Below are positions 25,285 through 35,404 of a DNA stretch of 64,000 nt, piece by piece (within the stretch, counting starts at the first letter, position 1; each line of letters starts with the position of its first letter). Below the pieces are notes generated by a model. It was not told where the DNA came from. It did no database searches and saw only the letters and a program-made list of their open reading frames with translations. Position numbers and translations under genes: made by a program. Source of the DNA: Bradyrhizobium guangxiense (GTDB lineage Bacteria > Pseudomonadota > Alphaproteobacteria > Rhizobiales > Xanthobacteraceae); the NCBI RefSeq assembly GCF_004114915.1, contig NZ_CP022219.1:4122501-4186500 (forward strand), written 5' to 3'.

Positions 25285-26619
25285 ATGGTCGGGGCCGCTC
25301 CGAGACTGAGAGCTGATAATCGTGCCGATCGGACGCTGTCCGGTCGGCACGGTCGCGCGCTCCGAATCGGCCTGATCTCAGCCTGGGTGCCGCTGTCGCT
25401 GACACTGGTTCAATGCAGCAAGGCGCCGACCCCGGCAGCGCTCGCGGCGAACTCGCAGGCCAATGTCCAAGGGGGCAGTCAGGTCGTTGCCAAGACCCAT
25501 CAGCAGGTGGCAAGCGGCGACACGTTCGAGGATCGCTTTCCGGCCCCGCCGTTCAGGGAGCGCTTTCCCTCGCCGAGCGAAAGCTTCCTGCAACGGCAGA
25601 TGTCGGACTTCTCGCCCAAGCGCGCTGTGCAGCAACAACCGCCGGAGCAGGCGCCCTACAGGGTGGCGTCGCTCGAGCCGCAGCTCCCCTACAAGCGCCC
25701 CGCCCGGGAGGATCTGACGACGCTCGTCAGCATGAAGTCGTCGGCCTTTCCCTATTTCGGCAACAACCCCGCCTCCGACGCCCCCTTCCTCAACATCTCC
25801 AAAGGCGACCGCCGCGGCCACCGCAGCTATTCCGGGCGCGTCTACTGGCAGGACGAGACCTACAGCGACAGCCGCGTGCTGGTGCACGTGCCTGAGCATT
25901 TCGACGTGCGCAAGCCGGGCGTGATCGTGGTGTTCTTCCACGGCAATGGCGCAACGCTCGAACGCGACGTGCGCGATCGCCAGCTGGTGCCCAAGCAGAT
26001 CACCGATTCCGGCGCCAATGCCATCCTGCTTGCGCCGCAGATGGCAGTCGACGCCGCCGATTCCAGCGCCGGCAAATTCTGGCAACCGGGCGGCTTCAAG
26101 CGCTTCATGGCGGAATCGGCCGACCACCTTGCCCGCGTCACCGGCGATCCCAACAGCGCGCGCGCCTTTGCCAACATGCCGATCGTGATCGTCGGCTATA
26201 GCGGCGGCTTCCTGCCAACGGCCTGGAGCCTGGAGGTCGGCGGCATCAGCGACCGCGTCCGCGGCGTCGTGCTGCTCGACGCGGTCTACGGCGAAATGGA
26301 CAAGTTCGCGTCCTGGATCGAAAGCCACCGCTCCGGCTTCTTCGTCAGCGCCTACACCCGCTACACCGCCCGGCGCGACCGTGAGCTGATGAGCACGCTC
26401 CGTCAGAAGGGCATCAGCGTCGCCGAGGATATGGATGGGCCGCTCCGTCCCGGCAGCGTGGTGTTCGTCGAGACCGGTGACGGCATCACCCATCGCGACT
26501 ATGTCACCCGCGCCTGGACGCGGGATCCGCTCAAGGACGTGCTGGTGAAGATGTTGGCGACGCCGGCGCTGGCGCTGACGCGGGTGGCCTCCACCAATTC
26601 ACCCGCCTCAAGCCGCTAG
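25285..26619 (+). CDS. Exported alpha/beta hydrolase-fold protein
   Basis: A 444-residue protein. The N-terminus is basic, followed by a hydrophobic segment ending VQCSK, which could be a lipobox-like site. Then comes a long Pro/Gln-rich linker and, from about residue 190, a hydrolase-like core: VVFFHGNGATLERD (oxyanion side), IVIVGYSGGFLPTAWSL (nucleophile Ser in GYSGG) and VFVETGDGITHRDYVTRAW (candidate His). It probably acts on an extracytoplasmic substrate. The ATG at 25285 has a GGGTGG upstream. Function unknown. Confidence 0.75.
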   Translation: MVGAAPRLRADNRADRTLSGRHGRALRIGLISAWVPLSLTLVQCSKAPTPAALAANSQANVQGGSQVVAKTHQQVASGDTFEDRFPAPPFRERFPSPSESFLQRQMSDFSPKRAVQQQPPEQAPYRVASLEPQLPYKRPAREDLTTLVSMKSSAFPYFGNNPASDAPFLNISKGDRRGHRSYSGRVYWQDETYSDSRVLVHVPEHFDVRKPGVIVVFFHGNGATLERDVRDRQLVPKQITDSGANAILLAPQMAVDAADSSAGKFWQPGGFKRFMAESADHLARVTGDPNSARAFANMPIVIVGYSGGFLPTAWSLEVGGISDRVRGVVLLDAVYGEMDKFASWIESHRSGFFVSAYTRYTARRDRELMSTLRQKGISVAEDMDGPLRPGSVVFVETGDGITHRDYVTRAWTRDPLKDVLVKMLATPALALTRVASTNSPASSR

Positions 26620-26709
26620 GGCGTTTCCGCGCGAGGCGGTGGCGGTTCTCGTGAAGACGACGCGTCCGTGCTCAGCCGGATCAGGGACTGAGCCCGAACC
26701 CACCCAACA

Positions 26710-27087
26710 TCAGTTCTTGGGCAGCTTCGGAATGCTTTCGGCGAAGCCGTTGAAGCAGGTCAGCCGCTCGTCCTCTTCCTTGAAGAAGCGGCAATCGGCA
26801 TAGCCCTTGGCCTTCGCCGGCTTCGGCTTCGGGGCCGGCGGGATGACGGCGTCGTAGCAGTTGAGGCGGTCCTTGGTGCCGTCGTCGATCTCGAGGCAGG
26901 CCTGGAGCCGCACGGCGATCGACTGCGGCTTGCCCTTCGGCGCCGCGGCCGGCTTCGCGGCTGCTTCCTTGGTGCCCTTAGGTTTGACCTGCACCAAGGG
27001 CTTGTCCCCGACCATCGGTGGCTTGTCGGCTTGCGCGAACGCGGAGGCTGAATAGAGCACCGCGGCAACCGCCAGAATCATCCTCAT
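26710..27087 (-). CDS. Small secreted cysteine-containing protein
   Basis: A 125-residue exported protein with a signal peptide (MRMILAVAAVLYSASAFA), a Lys/Pro/Ala-rich linker and a C-terminal half with four Cys (LQACLEIDD, LNCYDAV, YADCRFF, LTCFNGF). The pattern CLEIDDGTKDRLNCYDAV resembles the beginning of the bacterial YHS/VipB-like 'ACLAIADDAARLACYD' secreted modules. The ATG at 27087 follows GAGGG; a TTG at 27096 is the alternative. Disulfide-linked periplasmic protein, function unknown. Confidence 0.7.
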   Translation of the reverse strand: MRMILAVAAVLYSASAFAQADKPPMVGDKPLVQVKPKGTKEAAAKPAAAPKGKPQSIAVRLQACLEIDDGTKDRLNCYDAVIPPAPKPKPAKAKGYADCRFFKEEDERLTCFNGFAESIPKLPKN

Positions 27088-27179
27088 TTCAGTCAACCCT
27101 CTTTGGTCCCCATGACCGGCCTTCTAGCGCTCCCGCGCGCGGTTTGCCAAGCACCTTGAGCACACGAAAACGCGCCCCG

Positions 27180-28352
27180 TCAGGCCGTGACACCAGCCCG
27201 GCGGGGCTGGGTCAGGACCACCAGGATCAGCGCGGCCACGACGAAACCGACCGCGACGAAGCCGAGCGAATGCAGGAGCTCGCGGGCGAACAGCAGCCCG
27301 CCGACGGCCGAGCCGACCGCCTGGCCGATATAGAGGACTGACGTGTTGAGCGCGACGGTCGCCGATGCCAGCGACGGCGCGGCGGCGACCAGCCGCACCT
27401 GCTGCATCGAATTGGTCGAGGCAAAGCCGAGGCCCCAGATCGCGACCCCACACATCATGAAAGCAAGCGTGCCGGCGCCGAGCGCCCAGCCGGTGATCCC
27501 CACGAGCAGCAGGCAGGTGAACAGCAGCGAGGTCCGATAAGGCCCCCAGGTGTCGACGATGCGGGTGGCGATGACGACGCCGAGGAAGCCGCAGAGGCCG
27601 TAAAGCGCGAACACCATCCCGATCTCATCGGGGCCGGCGCCCGCGAGCTTGTTGAGCAGCGGCCCCATGAAGGTGAACACCACGAACTGCCCCGACATCT
27701 GCAGCATGGTGATCGCAAGCAACAGCAGGATCACCCTGCTTCGGCCGACGGCAGCCCATGTCTTCAGATCCACCGGTGCGCCTTTCAAGCCCGCTGGCAG
27801 GCGCAGCAACAACAGCAGGAAGCTGACGCAGCCAAGCACACCGATCTCGCCATAGGCCGCGCGCCAGCCATAGCGGCTGGCAATGAAGGTGATCAGCGGC
27901 AGCCCGACGGCGGCAGCCAGCGACCAGCCGAGGAAGATGTAGGCGATGGTGCTGCCGCGCCGCTCGGCCGGCACGATCAATGCAGCCGTGCCCGCGGCCT
28001 GCGGCGTGTAGAGCGCCCCGACCGCGAGCATGACGAGACGGATGACGAGGAGGCTGGTGTAATCCGGCGCGAAGGCCGAGGCGAGATTGCCGAGCGCAAG
28101 CACCGCCAGCGTCGTCGTGAGCAGCGTCCGCCGTTCGATGCGGCTGGTTAGCCAGGCCGTCAACAGCGAGCCGATGCACAACGTCACGGCGCCGAAGGTG
28201 ATCAGGAGCCCGGCCGCATGAATGCTAACGTCGAGCCCCCTCGCCAATTCCGGCAGCATGCCCGCCGGGGCCAACACCGAGCAGCCGGTGACGAGATTGC
28301 CAAGCATCAGGGCGGTCGGTGCGAAACGGCCGGCGGCGGACGGATTTTTCAT
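27180..28352 (-). CDS. MFS transporter (probable efflux)
   Basis: A 390-residue, 12-helix MFS protein similar to CmlA/AraJ-like drug or sugar efflux pumps. Seen: ALMLGNLVTGCSVLAPAGMLPEL in helix 1, the loop TSRIERRTLL between helices 2 and 3, and a mid-protein cytoplasmic loop (LKGAPVDLKTWAAVGRS). The substrate is not predictable. ATG at 28352. It is divergent from thrS. Confidence 0.9.
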   Translation of the reverse strand: MKNPSAAGRFAPTALMLGNLVTGCSVLAPAGMLPELARGLDVSIHAAGLLITFGAVTLCIGSLLTAWLTSRIERRTLLTTTLAVLALGNLASAFAPDYTSLLVIRLVMLAVGALYTPQAAGTAALIVPAERRGSTIAYIFLGWSLAAAVGLPLITFIASRYGWRAAYGEIGVLGCVSFLLLLLRLPAGLKGAPVDLKTWAAVGRSRVILLLLAITMLQMSGQFVVFTFMGPLLNKLAGAGPDEIGMVFALYGLCGFLGVVIATRIVDTWGPYRTSLLFTCLLLVGITGWALGAGTLAFMMCGVAIWGLGFASTNSMQQVRLVAAAPSLASATVALNTSVLYIGQAVGSAVGGLLFARELLHSLGFVAVGFVVAALILVVLTQPRRAGVTA

Positions 28353-28537
28353 GCAACTGCATGTAGAGCAGTCCGCGGCGAGTTAAAGGGCGCAAGGCCA
28401 AATAGTTGAAGCTCTGCCCCGGCTTTTGCGCGCCACTTTCTTGGAATTGCCGGATTGCGCAGGCCGAATCGCCTGATATATCGCTCGTTCCCGCTTACCT
28501 GCGCTCGTTCGCAGGAGTGAGCCTCAGGAGAAAAGCA

Positions 28538-30580
28538 ATGACCGACCAGCCCAAATCCGAGTCCGGCTTCCAATATTCCCTCAGCAATCTGAAGCCCGTG
28601 ACCCCCGCCCCCAAAGTCACCCTCACCTTCCCCGACGGCGCCCAACGCCAGTTCGACAAGGGCATCACCGGCCTCGATATCGCCAAGGGCATCTCGCCCT
28701 CGCTGGCCAAGCGCACGGTTGCGATGGCGCTCGACGGCGCGCTCGCCGATCTCAACGATCCGATCGAGGCCGACGCCAAGATCGAGCTGGTCAATCGCGA
28801 CGACCCGCGCGCGCTGGAGCTGATCCGCCACGACTGCGCCCACGTGCTCGCCGAGGCTGTGCAGACGCTGTGGCCGGGCACGCAGGTCACCATCGGCCCC
28901 GTGATCGAGAACGGCTTCTATTACGACTTCTTCCGCAACGAGCCGTTCACGCCGGAAGACTTTGCCGCGATCGAGAAGAAGATGCGCGAGATCATCGCGC
29001 GCGACAAACCCTTCACCAAGGAAGTCTGGGATCGCGAGAAAACCAAGCAGGTGTTCCGCGACAAGGGCGAGGCCTTCAAGGTCGAGCTGGTCGACGCCAT
29101 TCCCGGCACGGAGCCGATCAAGATCTACTACCAGGGCGACTGGTTCGACCTCTGCCGCGGCCCGCACATGACCTCGACCGGCAAGGTCGGAGGCGCCTTC
29201 AAGCTGATGAAGGTGGCCGGCGCCTATTGGCGCGGCGACAGCAACAACCCGATGCTGACCCGCATCTACGGCACGGCCTTCGCCAAGCAGGAGGATCTCG
29301 ACGCCTATCTCAAGCAGATCGAGGAAGCCGAGAAGCGCGACCATCGCAAGCTCGGGCGCGAGCTCGACCTCTTCCATTTCCAGGAGGAAGGCCCGGGCGT
29401 CGTGTTCTGGCACCCGAAGGGCTGGACCATCTTCCAGCAACTGATCGCCTATATGCGCCGACGCCTGACCGGCGACTACAGCGAGGTCAACGCGCCGCAG
29501 ATCCTCGACAAAGTGCTGTGGGAGACCTCGGGCCATTGGGGCTGGTACCGCGAGAACATGTTCGCGGCGCAGTCGGCCGGCGACGAGGCCGAGGACAAGC
29601 GCTGGTTTGCGCTAAAGCCGATGAACTGCCCCGGCCACGTGCAGATCTTCAAGCACGGCCTGAAGAGCTACCGCGACCTGCCCTTGCGCCTCGCCGAGTT
29701 CGGCGTGGTGCATCGCTACGAGCCGTCGGGTGCCATGCACGGGTTGATGCGCGTGCGCGGCTTCACCCAGGACGATGCGCACATCTTCTGCACCGAGGAC
29801 CAGCTCGCCGAAGAGTGCCTGAAGATCAACGATCTGATCCTGTCGACCTATGCGGACTTCGGCTTCACCGGCGATCTCACCGTGAAGCTGTCGACCCGGC
29901 CGGACAAACGCGTCGGCACGGACGAAATGTGGGATCACGCCGAGCGCGTGATGGCGACGGTGCTGCGCGAGATCCAGTCGCAGAGCAATCACATCAAGAC
30001 CGAGATCAACCCGGGCGAAGGCGCCTTCTACGGGCCGAAGTTCGAATACGTGCTGCGCGACGCCATCGGCCGCGACTGGCAGTGCGGCACCACGCAGGTC
30101 GACTTCAACCTGCCGGAGCGGTTCGGCGCGTTCTACATCGACCATGACGGCGGCAAGAAACCGCCTGTCATGGTGCACCGTGCGATTTGCGGCTCGATGG
30201 AGCGCTATATCGGCATCCTGATCGAGCACTATGCCGGTAACTTCCCGCTCTGGCTTTCGCCGGTGCAGGCGGTGATCACCACCATCACCTCGGAAGGCGA
30301 CGAATACGCCAAGGTGGTGCTGGAACAGGCGCGGCGCGCCGGGCTCCGGGTCGAGATCGACTTGCGCAACGAAAAGATCAACTACAAGGTCCGCGAGCAC
30401 TCGCTGGCCAAGATCCCGGCGCTGCTCGTGGTCGGCAAGAAGGAGGCCGAGACGCATTCGGTCTCGGTGCGCCGGCTCGGCAGCGACGGCCAGAAGGTGA
30501 TGACGACCGAGGAGGCGATCGCCGCGCTGGTCGATGAGGCGACGCCGCCCGACGTCAAGCGGGCGCGGGGCGCGCTCTGA
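28538..30580 (+). CDS. thrS: Threonine-tRNA ligase
   Basis: A 680-residue threonyl-tRNA synthetase charging tRNA-Thr. Domains in order: TGS (about residues 25-90), editing domain with [10 protein letters not shown], class II catalytic core with the zinc Cys in [13 protein letters not shown], motif 2 region with [12 protein letters not shown] and motif 3 around [20 protein letters not shown], and the anticodon-binding domain (about 575-680). Complete and normal length. CAGGAG seven bases before the ATG at 28538 fixes the start; the frame is open upstream to 28406. Confidence 0.97.
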   Translation: MTDQPKSESGFQYSLSNLKPVTPAPKVTLTFPDGAQRQFDKGITGLDIAKGISPSLAKRTVAMALDGALADLNDPIEADAKIELVNRDDPRALELIRHDCAHVLAEAVQTLWPGTQVTIGPVIENGFYYDFFRNEPFTPEDFAAIEKKMREIIARDKPFTKEVWDREKTKQVFRDKGEAFKVELVDAIPGTEPIKIYYQGDWFDLCRGPHMTSTGKVGGAFKLMKVAGAYWRGDSNNPMLTRIYGTAFAKQEDLDAYLKQIEEAEKRDHRKLGRELDLFHFQEEGPGVVFWHPKGWTIFQQLIAYMRRRLTGDYSEVNAPQILDKVLWETSGHWGWYRENMFAAQSAGDEAEDKRWFALKPMNCPGHVQIFKHGLKSYRDLPLRLAEFGVVHRYEPSGAMHGLMRVRGFTQDDAHIFCTEDQLAEECLKINDLILSTYADFGFTGDLTVKLSTRPDKRVGTDEMWDHAERVMATVLREIQSQSNHIKTEINPGEGAFYGPKFEYVLRDAIGRDWQCGTTQVDFNLPERFGAFYIDHDGGKKPPVMVHRAICGSMERYIGILIEHYAGNFPLWLSPVQAVITTITSEGDEYAKVVLEQARRAGLRVEIDLRNEKINYKVREHSLAKIPALLVVGKKEAETHSVSVRRLGSDGQKVMTTEEAIAALVDEATPPDVKRARGAL

Positions 30581-30612
30581 TCCCTGAAATCGATCTAAAT
30601 TCGCTTCCGGTT

Positions 30613-30649
30613 GCGGGCGTGCATGCTTATCTCGGCATGGCACGCCCGC
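30613..30649. other. Strong hairpin between thrS and the nitroreductase gene
   Basis: Ten-base perfect arms (30613-30622 GCGGGCGTGC and 30640-30649) with an additional inner ATGC/GCAT pairing. No T run follows, so it is not a standard intrinsic terminator. It lies 33 bases past thrS and 25 bases before the nitroreductase GTG, so it may affect readthrough or mRNA stability. Confidence 0.5.
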
Positions 30650-30673
30650 CGACCATTTGAAGAGGATACCGCA

Positions 30674-31237
30674 GTGCCCGATGCCATCGAACTTCTGAAG
30701 ACCCGCCGCTCGGTCAAGCCGCGCGAGATGACCGGGCCCGGCCCTTCGGCGGCCGAGCTCGAGACGATCCTCACCATCGGGGCGCGCGTGCCCGATCACG
30801 GCAAGCTGGCGCCGTGGCGCTTCATCATCTTCGAGGGCGATGCCCGCGCACGCGCCGGCGAGGTGATCGCCAAGGTGTTTGCGCGGAAGAATCCCGGCGC
30901 GCCGGCGGCCGACGTCGAGACCGAGCGCAAGCGCCTGATGGACGCGCCGCTGGTGATCGGCATCGTCAGCTTCACCAGGCCGCATCCGAAGGTGCCGGCG
31001 TTCGAGCAGGAATTGTCGGCGGGCGCCAGCGCCATGAACATCGTCACGGCCGCGACCGCGCTCGGCTACGGTGCCTGCTGGCTGACCGGCTGGTTCTCGT
31101 TCGACCGCGACGTCCTCGACGGCCTCGGCCTCAAGCCGGATGAGAAGCTCGCCGGCTTCATTCACGTGGGCAAGCCGACCAAGCCGAGCGAAGACCGTCC
31201 GCGACCGTTCCTTTCGGAAATCGTGACGCGTTTTTAA
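30674..31237 (+). CDS. Nitroreductase family protein
   Basis: A 187-residue FMN-dependent nitroreductase of the YdjA/TdsD-like small type. Seen: LLKTRRSVKPREM at the N-terminus (FMN phosphate contacts), VPDHGKLAPWRFIIFEG, and GACWLTGWFS with GFIHVGKPTKPSEDRPRP at the C-terminus. It reduces nitro or quinone compounds with NAD(P)H; the physiological substrate is unknown. The GTG at 30674 follows GAGG. Same strand as thrS with a hairpin between them. Confidence 0.9.
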   Translation: MPDAIELLKTRRSVKPREMTGPGPSAAELETILTIGARVPDHGKLAPWRFIIFEGDARARAGEVIAKVFARKNPGAPAADVETERKRLMDAPLVIGIVSFTRPHPKVPAFEQELSAGASAMNIVTAATALGYGACWLTGWFSFDRDVLDGLGLKPDEKLAGFIHVGKPTKPSEDRPRPFLSEIVTRF

Positions 31238-31300
31238 TCGACGTTGTGTTGACGCCTCCGACGTCTTGCGGCTTTGATCCCGGCGAGGGAGGAAGCCCGG

Positions 31301-32569
31301 ATGAGACGCCGTGAATTTCTGGTCGGGGCCGCAATGCTCGCCGGCACGATGGCGCGAAGCCGAGCCGCGGACATCCCCGCCCCCTCGCCCGACGGGCTCG
31401 ACCGCATCACGGCGTTCTTCGATAACGAGGTGGCAAGCGGCCGCCTGCCGGGCGCCGTCATCCTGGTGCAGCAGCGCGGAAAGCCGGTCTATATGAAGTG
31501 CTTCGGCGTGCGCGACACCAGGACCGGCCTCGCCATGACGCCCGACACGATCTTCCCCATCCACTCGATGACCAAGCCGATCACGTGCCTTGGCGCGATG
31601 ATGCTGATCGACGAGGGCAAGCTCGCCCTCACCGACCCCGTGTCGAAATACGTCCCGCTGTTTGCCGAAACCAAGGTCGGCCGCGAGGTGACCCTGCCCG
31701 GCGGCACGGTCGAGCTGGACCTCGACCCACCGAACCGCCCCGTCAACATCGAGGATCTGCTGCGGCATACTTCGGGCATCAGCTACGATTATATCGGCAG
31801 CGAATGGGTCGAGCACGCCTACAGGGCCGCCAACATCTTCGCAGGCCCCTTCAACAACAGGGAATTCGCCGACCGCATCGCCGAGCTGCCGCTGGCGCGG
31901 CAGCCGGGAACGCTGTGGCGCTACGGCCATTCCACCGACGTGCTCGGCAGCGTCATCGAGATCATCTCGGGCCAGACGCTGTACCAGTTCCTCAAAGCTC
32001 GGATCTTCGATCCGCTCGGCATGAGCAGCACCAAATTCGTGTTGGCGACCGAGGAGGAGCTGGCGCGGATGGCGCGGCCGCTGCAGAACGATTTCATCCT
32101 GCTCGCTGGAGAGCGCGAACGTCTGGACCATCCGGAATGGCAATCCGGCGGCGGCGGCCTGCTCTCGACCATAACCGACTATCAGCGCTTCTCGCAGATG
32201 CTGCTCAATGGCGGCTCGTTTGCGGGCCGGCGCTATCTGAGCCCCGCCGCGTTCAAGGCGATGACGACGGATCATATCGGGCCCGGCTCCGGCGTCGGAC
32301 GCGACTATTTCTATTTCCCGGGCGATGGCTTCGGCTATGGCTACGGCCTTGCGGTACGGACCGATCCCGGCAACGCGAAACCGCCGCCGCCGGGCTCGCT
32401 CGGCGAACTGAAATGGGACAGTGGCAGCGGCACCTATTTCGGCGTCGATCCCAAGCTCGACATGGTCTACCTCATGATGCAGCAGACCCAGACCGAACGC
32501 GGCCGCATCACGCCAGCGTTCAAGGCGCTGGTCTACGATTGCTACCCGGAGGGGCTACGCCGCCCGTGA
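31301..32569 (+). CDS. Secreted serine hydrolase, class C beta-lactamase family
   Basis: A 422-residue protein with a twin-arginine-like N-terminus (MRRREFLVGAAMLAGTMARSRA), so export through Tat is likely. The active-site SxxK is SMTK (about residue 95, IHSMTKPIT); the second motif is YGH in WRYGHSTD; the third region is around GLAVRTDP. It is an esterase or peptidase of the EstB/AmpC-like fold. GAGGGAGG precedes the ATG at 31301; the earlier ATG at 31274 would bury the Tat signal. The last 15 bases overlap the convergent GGDEF-EAL gene. Confidence 0.9.
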   Translation: MRRREFLVGAAMLAGTMARSRAADIPAPSPDGLDRITAFFDNEVASGRLPGAVILVQQRGKPVYMKCFGVRDTRTGLAMTPDTIFPIHSMTKPITCLGAMMLIDEGKLALTDPVSKYVPLFAETKVGREVTLPGGTVELDLDPPNRPVNIEDLLRHTSGISYDYIGSEWVEHAYRAANIFAGPFNNREFADRIAELPLARQPGTLWRYGHSTDVLGSVIEIISGQTLYQFLKARIFDPLGMSSTKFVLATEEELARMARPLQNDFILLAGERERLDHPEWQSGGGGLLSTITDYQRFSQMLLNGGSFAGRRYLSPAAFKAMTTDHIGPGSGVGRDYFYFPGDGFGYGYGLAVRTDPGNAKPPPPGSLGELKWDSGSGTYFGVDPKLDMVYLMMQQTQTERGRITPAFKALVYDCYPEGLRRP

Positions 32570-35017
32570 GGCGCGCTGGCCGAAATCGGCGAGCAGCTTT
32601 GCGATCTCTGCCGCAGGCCGCGCCGCGCTGAACAGGAAGCCCTGCACCTCGTTGCAACCCTCCGCGCGGAGCCAGTCGAGCTGGTCCTCGGTCTCGACGC
32701 CCTCCGCAGTCGTGGTGATGTTGAGGCTGCGGCCAAGTCCGGAGATCGCGCGCACGATCGCGCCGCAGTCGGGCCGCTGCGCCAGATCCTTCACGAACGA
32801 ACGGTCGATCTTGATCTTGTCGAAGGGAAAGCTTCTGAGATAGCTCAGGCTGGAATAGCCGGTGCCGAAATCGTCCATGGAAATGCCGACACCGAGCTCG
32901 CGCAGCTGGTGCAGGGTGGCGAGATTGGCATCGGTCTCGGCCAGGAAGATCGACTCGGTGATTTCGAGCTCGAGCCGGCGCGGCGACAGGCCGGACTGCG
33001 CCAGGGCCGAGATCACGACCTGAACCAGGTTGCGGCTGCGGAATTGCGCCGGCGACAGGTTGACCGCCACCTTGACATCGGCAGGCCATTTGACGGCCTC
33101 GGCGCAGGCTTCCCGCAGCACCCACTCCCCCAACTGGGTGATGAGGCCAATGTCCTCGGCGACGGGAATGAACTCCGCCGGCGAGATCATGCCTTTGTCC
33201 GGATGACGCCAGCGCAGCAGCGACTCGAAACCGGAGATGCGGTCGGAAGCGATCGACACCAGCGGCTGATAGTGCAGCTCGAATTCGCCATTAGCGAACG
33301 CACGCCGCAGATCGAGCTCCATGTCGCGGCGCTTCTGCGCCTGGAGGTCCATGTCGCGCTCGAAGAAATGGTGCACGCCGCCGCCGTCGGACTTCGCCCG
33401 GTAAAGCGCCATGTCGGCATTTCGCATCAGCTCTTCCGGCGTCGTGCCGTCGCCGGGCGACAGCGCAATGCCGATGCTGGCGCCGATCACCATCTCCTGA
33501 CCGTCGAGATCATAGGGCACCTTCAGCGTGTCGATCAGCAGGCCAGCACAGGCGCTAGCCTCGTTCGGCGAGACGTCGGCCGCGAGGATCACCGCGAATT
33601 CGTCGCCGCCGAGCCGGGCTGCCAGATTGGCGCCGCGAACCGCCGTCGTCAGGCGTTCGGCGACTTCCTTGAGCAGGCGGTCGCCCACGGGATGACCGAA
33701 GGAATCGTTGACGTTCTTGAACAGGTCGAGATCGATGTAGAGCACGCCGACGCGCTTGTCTCCGGCTTGGTCCAGGGCCTGCTTCAGGCGCTCCTGGAAA
33801 TATTCGCGGTTCGGCAGGTCGGTAAGTCCGTCATGGTGAGCCATGTGCGCAATGCGCGCCTCGGCCTTGCGCCGCTCGGTGATGTCGACCACCGCGACCA
33901 GATAGCCGTCGCGAGCGTCGAAGGCGACGCGGCGGCCGAAGGTGAGCACCTCGATCTCGCTGCCGTCGGCGCGCAAGTGCCGCCAGTTGCGCGAGGAGTG
34001 ATAGGCATCGCCGACCCGTTCGAGCGCCTCGGCGTGGCTTTCCCACTCGTCCTCGGGCCAGATTTCGTGCAGCTTCATGCGCAGGAAGGTCGCGCGGCTG
34101 TAGCCGTAATGCTGTACCGCGGCGTCGTTGACGCCGAGGAATTGCTTGGTCTGCGCGTCGAACACCCACATCGGCATCGGGTTGTTGTCGAACAGAAGAC
34201 GGAACGAGGCGTCGCGCCGCTTCAGCGCGGTGACATCGGAGATTGTCAGCGAGACCACGTCGGCGAAGGCGGTGGCGCTGAGGCGGAGGTGCCGGCCCTC
34301 GCTTTCGATCTCGAGCTGTTCGCCGCGGCCGCCCGCGACGGCCTTGAGCAGAAAGTCCATGATCTCGGGCAAGGCCAGCAGCGTGGTCCCCTCGCCAATT
34401 CGCCGCCACAACAGGCTTCCGCTCGCGACCTTCAGCAGCTCGCCCGCGCTGTTATTGTGATGCACGATCTGGAGATCGAACGGCTTGCCGCCGGCATCGC
34501 GCAGCGTCGCCAACGAGATCACCGCGTCATCGGTCGAGGCGAAGATGGCGTCCAGGAGATTGTACTGCGCGCCGCGCTCGTTGATATAAGCCCCGACCAG
34601 CGTGGCGCCCCAGCGTGAGGCCGTCGGCAGCGCCAGCACGTCGTAGGTCCGTACCATGCCGTCGCGCACGCAATGTGCGCTGGCCCGATGCGGCCGCCCG
34701 TTGGCAAGCGCGCTGGTCGCCGCCTCCGACAGCGCGGTGGCGCAATCCGGCGACAGTTCGGCGACAGGAATGTCCCAGCGCTCCTCGCCGAGCCATTTCT
34801 GCACGTAGCGGCCGCTGCGCGACAGCTCGAGCACACCGTCGTTCTTCAGCAGCGCGATGTGATCGGCAAGCCGTCCGAGACTGCCGAGCATGACGTCCTC
34901 GTAGCGCGGCAGCCGTTCGCCCGGCTTCAACGCGGCTCGCCATTTGCGCTGAAGCACCGGGATGTCGTCGAACATTTCGGCGGCCGGTTTTCCCGACACT
35001 TTCTTCGCAGCATTCAT
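32555..35017 (-). CDS. PAS-GGDEF-EAL cyclic-di-GMP enzyme
   Basis: An 820-residue bifunctional signalling protein without membrane segments. An N-terminal PAS-like region (LPRYEDVMLGSLGRLADHI) is followed by at least one more PAS domain (MWVFDAQTKQFLGVNDAAV), then GGDEF (about residues 380-545, RLGGDEFAVIL intact), then EAL (about 560-810). EAL residues are kept: FESLLRW, LEITES, MDDFGTGYSS, KIDRSF. The usual allosteric RxxD site before GGDEF is RGAN, so feedback inhibition may be lost. It could both make and break c-di-GMP. GGGGA precedes the ATG at 35017. Confidence 0.95.
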   Translation of the reverse strand: MNAAKKVSGKPAAEMFDDIPVLQRKWRAALKPGERLPRYEDVMLGSLGRLADHIALLKNDGVLELSRSGRYVQKWLGEERWDIPVAELSPDCATALSEAATSALANGRPHRASAHCVRDGMVRTYDVLALPTASRWGATLVGAYINERGAQYNLLDAIFASTDDAVISLATLRDAGGKPFDLQIVHHNNSAGELLKVASGSLLWRRIGEGTTLLALPEIMDFLLKAVAGGRGEQLEIESEGRHLRLSATAFADVVSLTISDVTALKRRDASFRLLFDNNPMPMWVFDAQTKQFLGVNDAAVQHYGYSRATFLRMKLHEIWPEDEWESHAEALERVGDAYHSSRNWRHLRADGSEIEVLTFGRRVAFDARDGYLVAVVDITERRKAEARIAHMAHHDGLTDLPNREYFQERLKQALDQAGDKRVGVLYIDLDLFKNVNDSFGHPVGDRLLKEVAERLTTAVRGANLAARLGGDEFAVILAADVSPNEASACAGLLIDTLKVPYDLDGQEMVIGASIGIALSPGDGTTPEELMRNADMALYRAKSDGGGVHHFFERDMDLQAQKRRDMELDLRRAFANGEFELHYQPLVSIASDRISGFESLLRWRHPDKGMISPAEFIPVAEDIGLITQLGEWVLREACAEAVKWPADVKVAVNLSPAQFRSRNLVQVVISALAQSGLSPRRLELEITESIFLAETDANLATLHQLRELGVGISMDDFGTGYSSLSYLRSFPFDKIKIDRSFVKDLAQRPDCGAIVRAISGLGRSLNITTTAEGVETEDQLDWLRAEGCNEVQGFLFSAARPAAEIAKLLADFGQRASRAA

Positions 35018-35222
35018 GGCAGTCCCCAACGCACTTTCCCGCGCATCCAATGCAGGCGCACTTAACGACGTGTAAAAGACACGCAGATGCGGGTTCCGTT
35101 CGGCGATTATGACAGTTTTAAGTCAGGTGTTGGTTAGTGCGTGTTAGAGACTATGACGGTGGTGCGAAGGCGATGCTCCCGTCTCTCTCCACATCGGTCC
35201 AGTGCAGATCCAGCCGTGGTGC

Positions 35223-35312
35223 CGTAGGGTGGGCAGAGGCGCGTAGCGCCGTGCCAACGAACTCCTTCCATGAGCCACAGGGCGTGGGCACGCTACGCTT
35301 TGCTACCCTACG
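35223..35312. repeat. Palindromic repeat ending CGTAGGGT/ACCCTACG
   Basis: Inverted ends CGTAGGGT (35223-35230) and ACCCTACG (35305-35312) enclose GGGCAGAGGCGCGTAGCGCC and GTGGGCACGCTACG. It is related to the repeat at 12117-12203. No coding potential beyond short open frames. Confidence 0.65.
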
Positions 35313-35404
35313 AGATCGAGATTGTGGCACGCAGCTCAAAACCCTAGACATGGCTTCGCATCCTCGCGGCATCTTCCGCCCGAGCTTTGCTTCATCTCTT
35401 CACC

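Noticed and set aside
29612..32275. An 887-codon open frame on the minus strand opposite thrS and the following genes
   Set aside because: It is antisense to thrS, the nitroreductase and a serine hydrolase, all with clear motifs; high-GC DNA commonly leaves the opposite frame open. No motif is seen in it.
32909..34618. A 569-codon plus-strand frame opposite the GGDEF-EAL gene
   Set aside because: Antisense shadow of a gene with intact catalytic motifs; its composition is Arg/Gln/His-rich noise.
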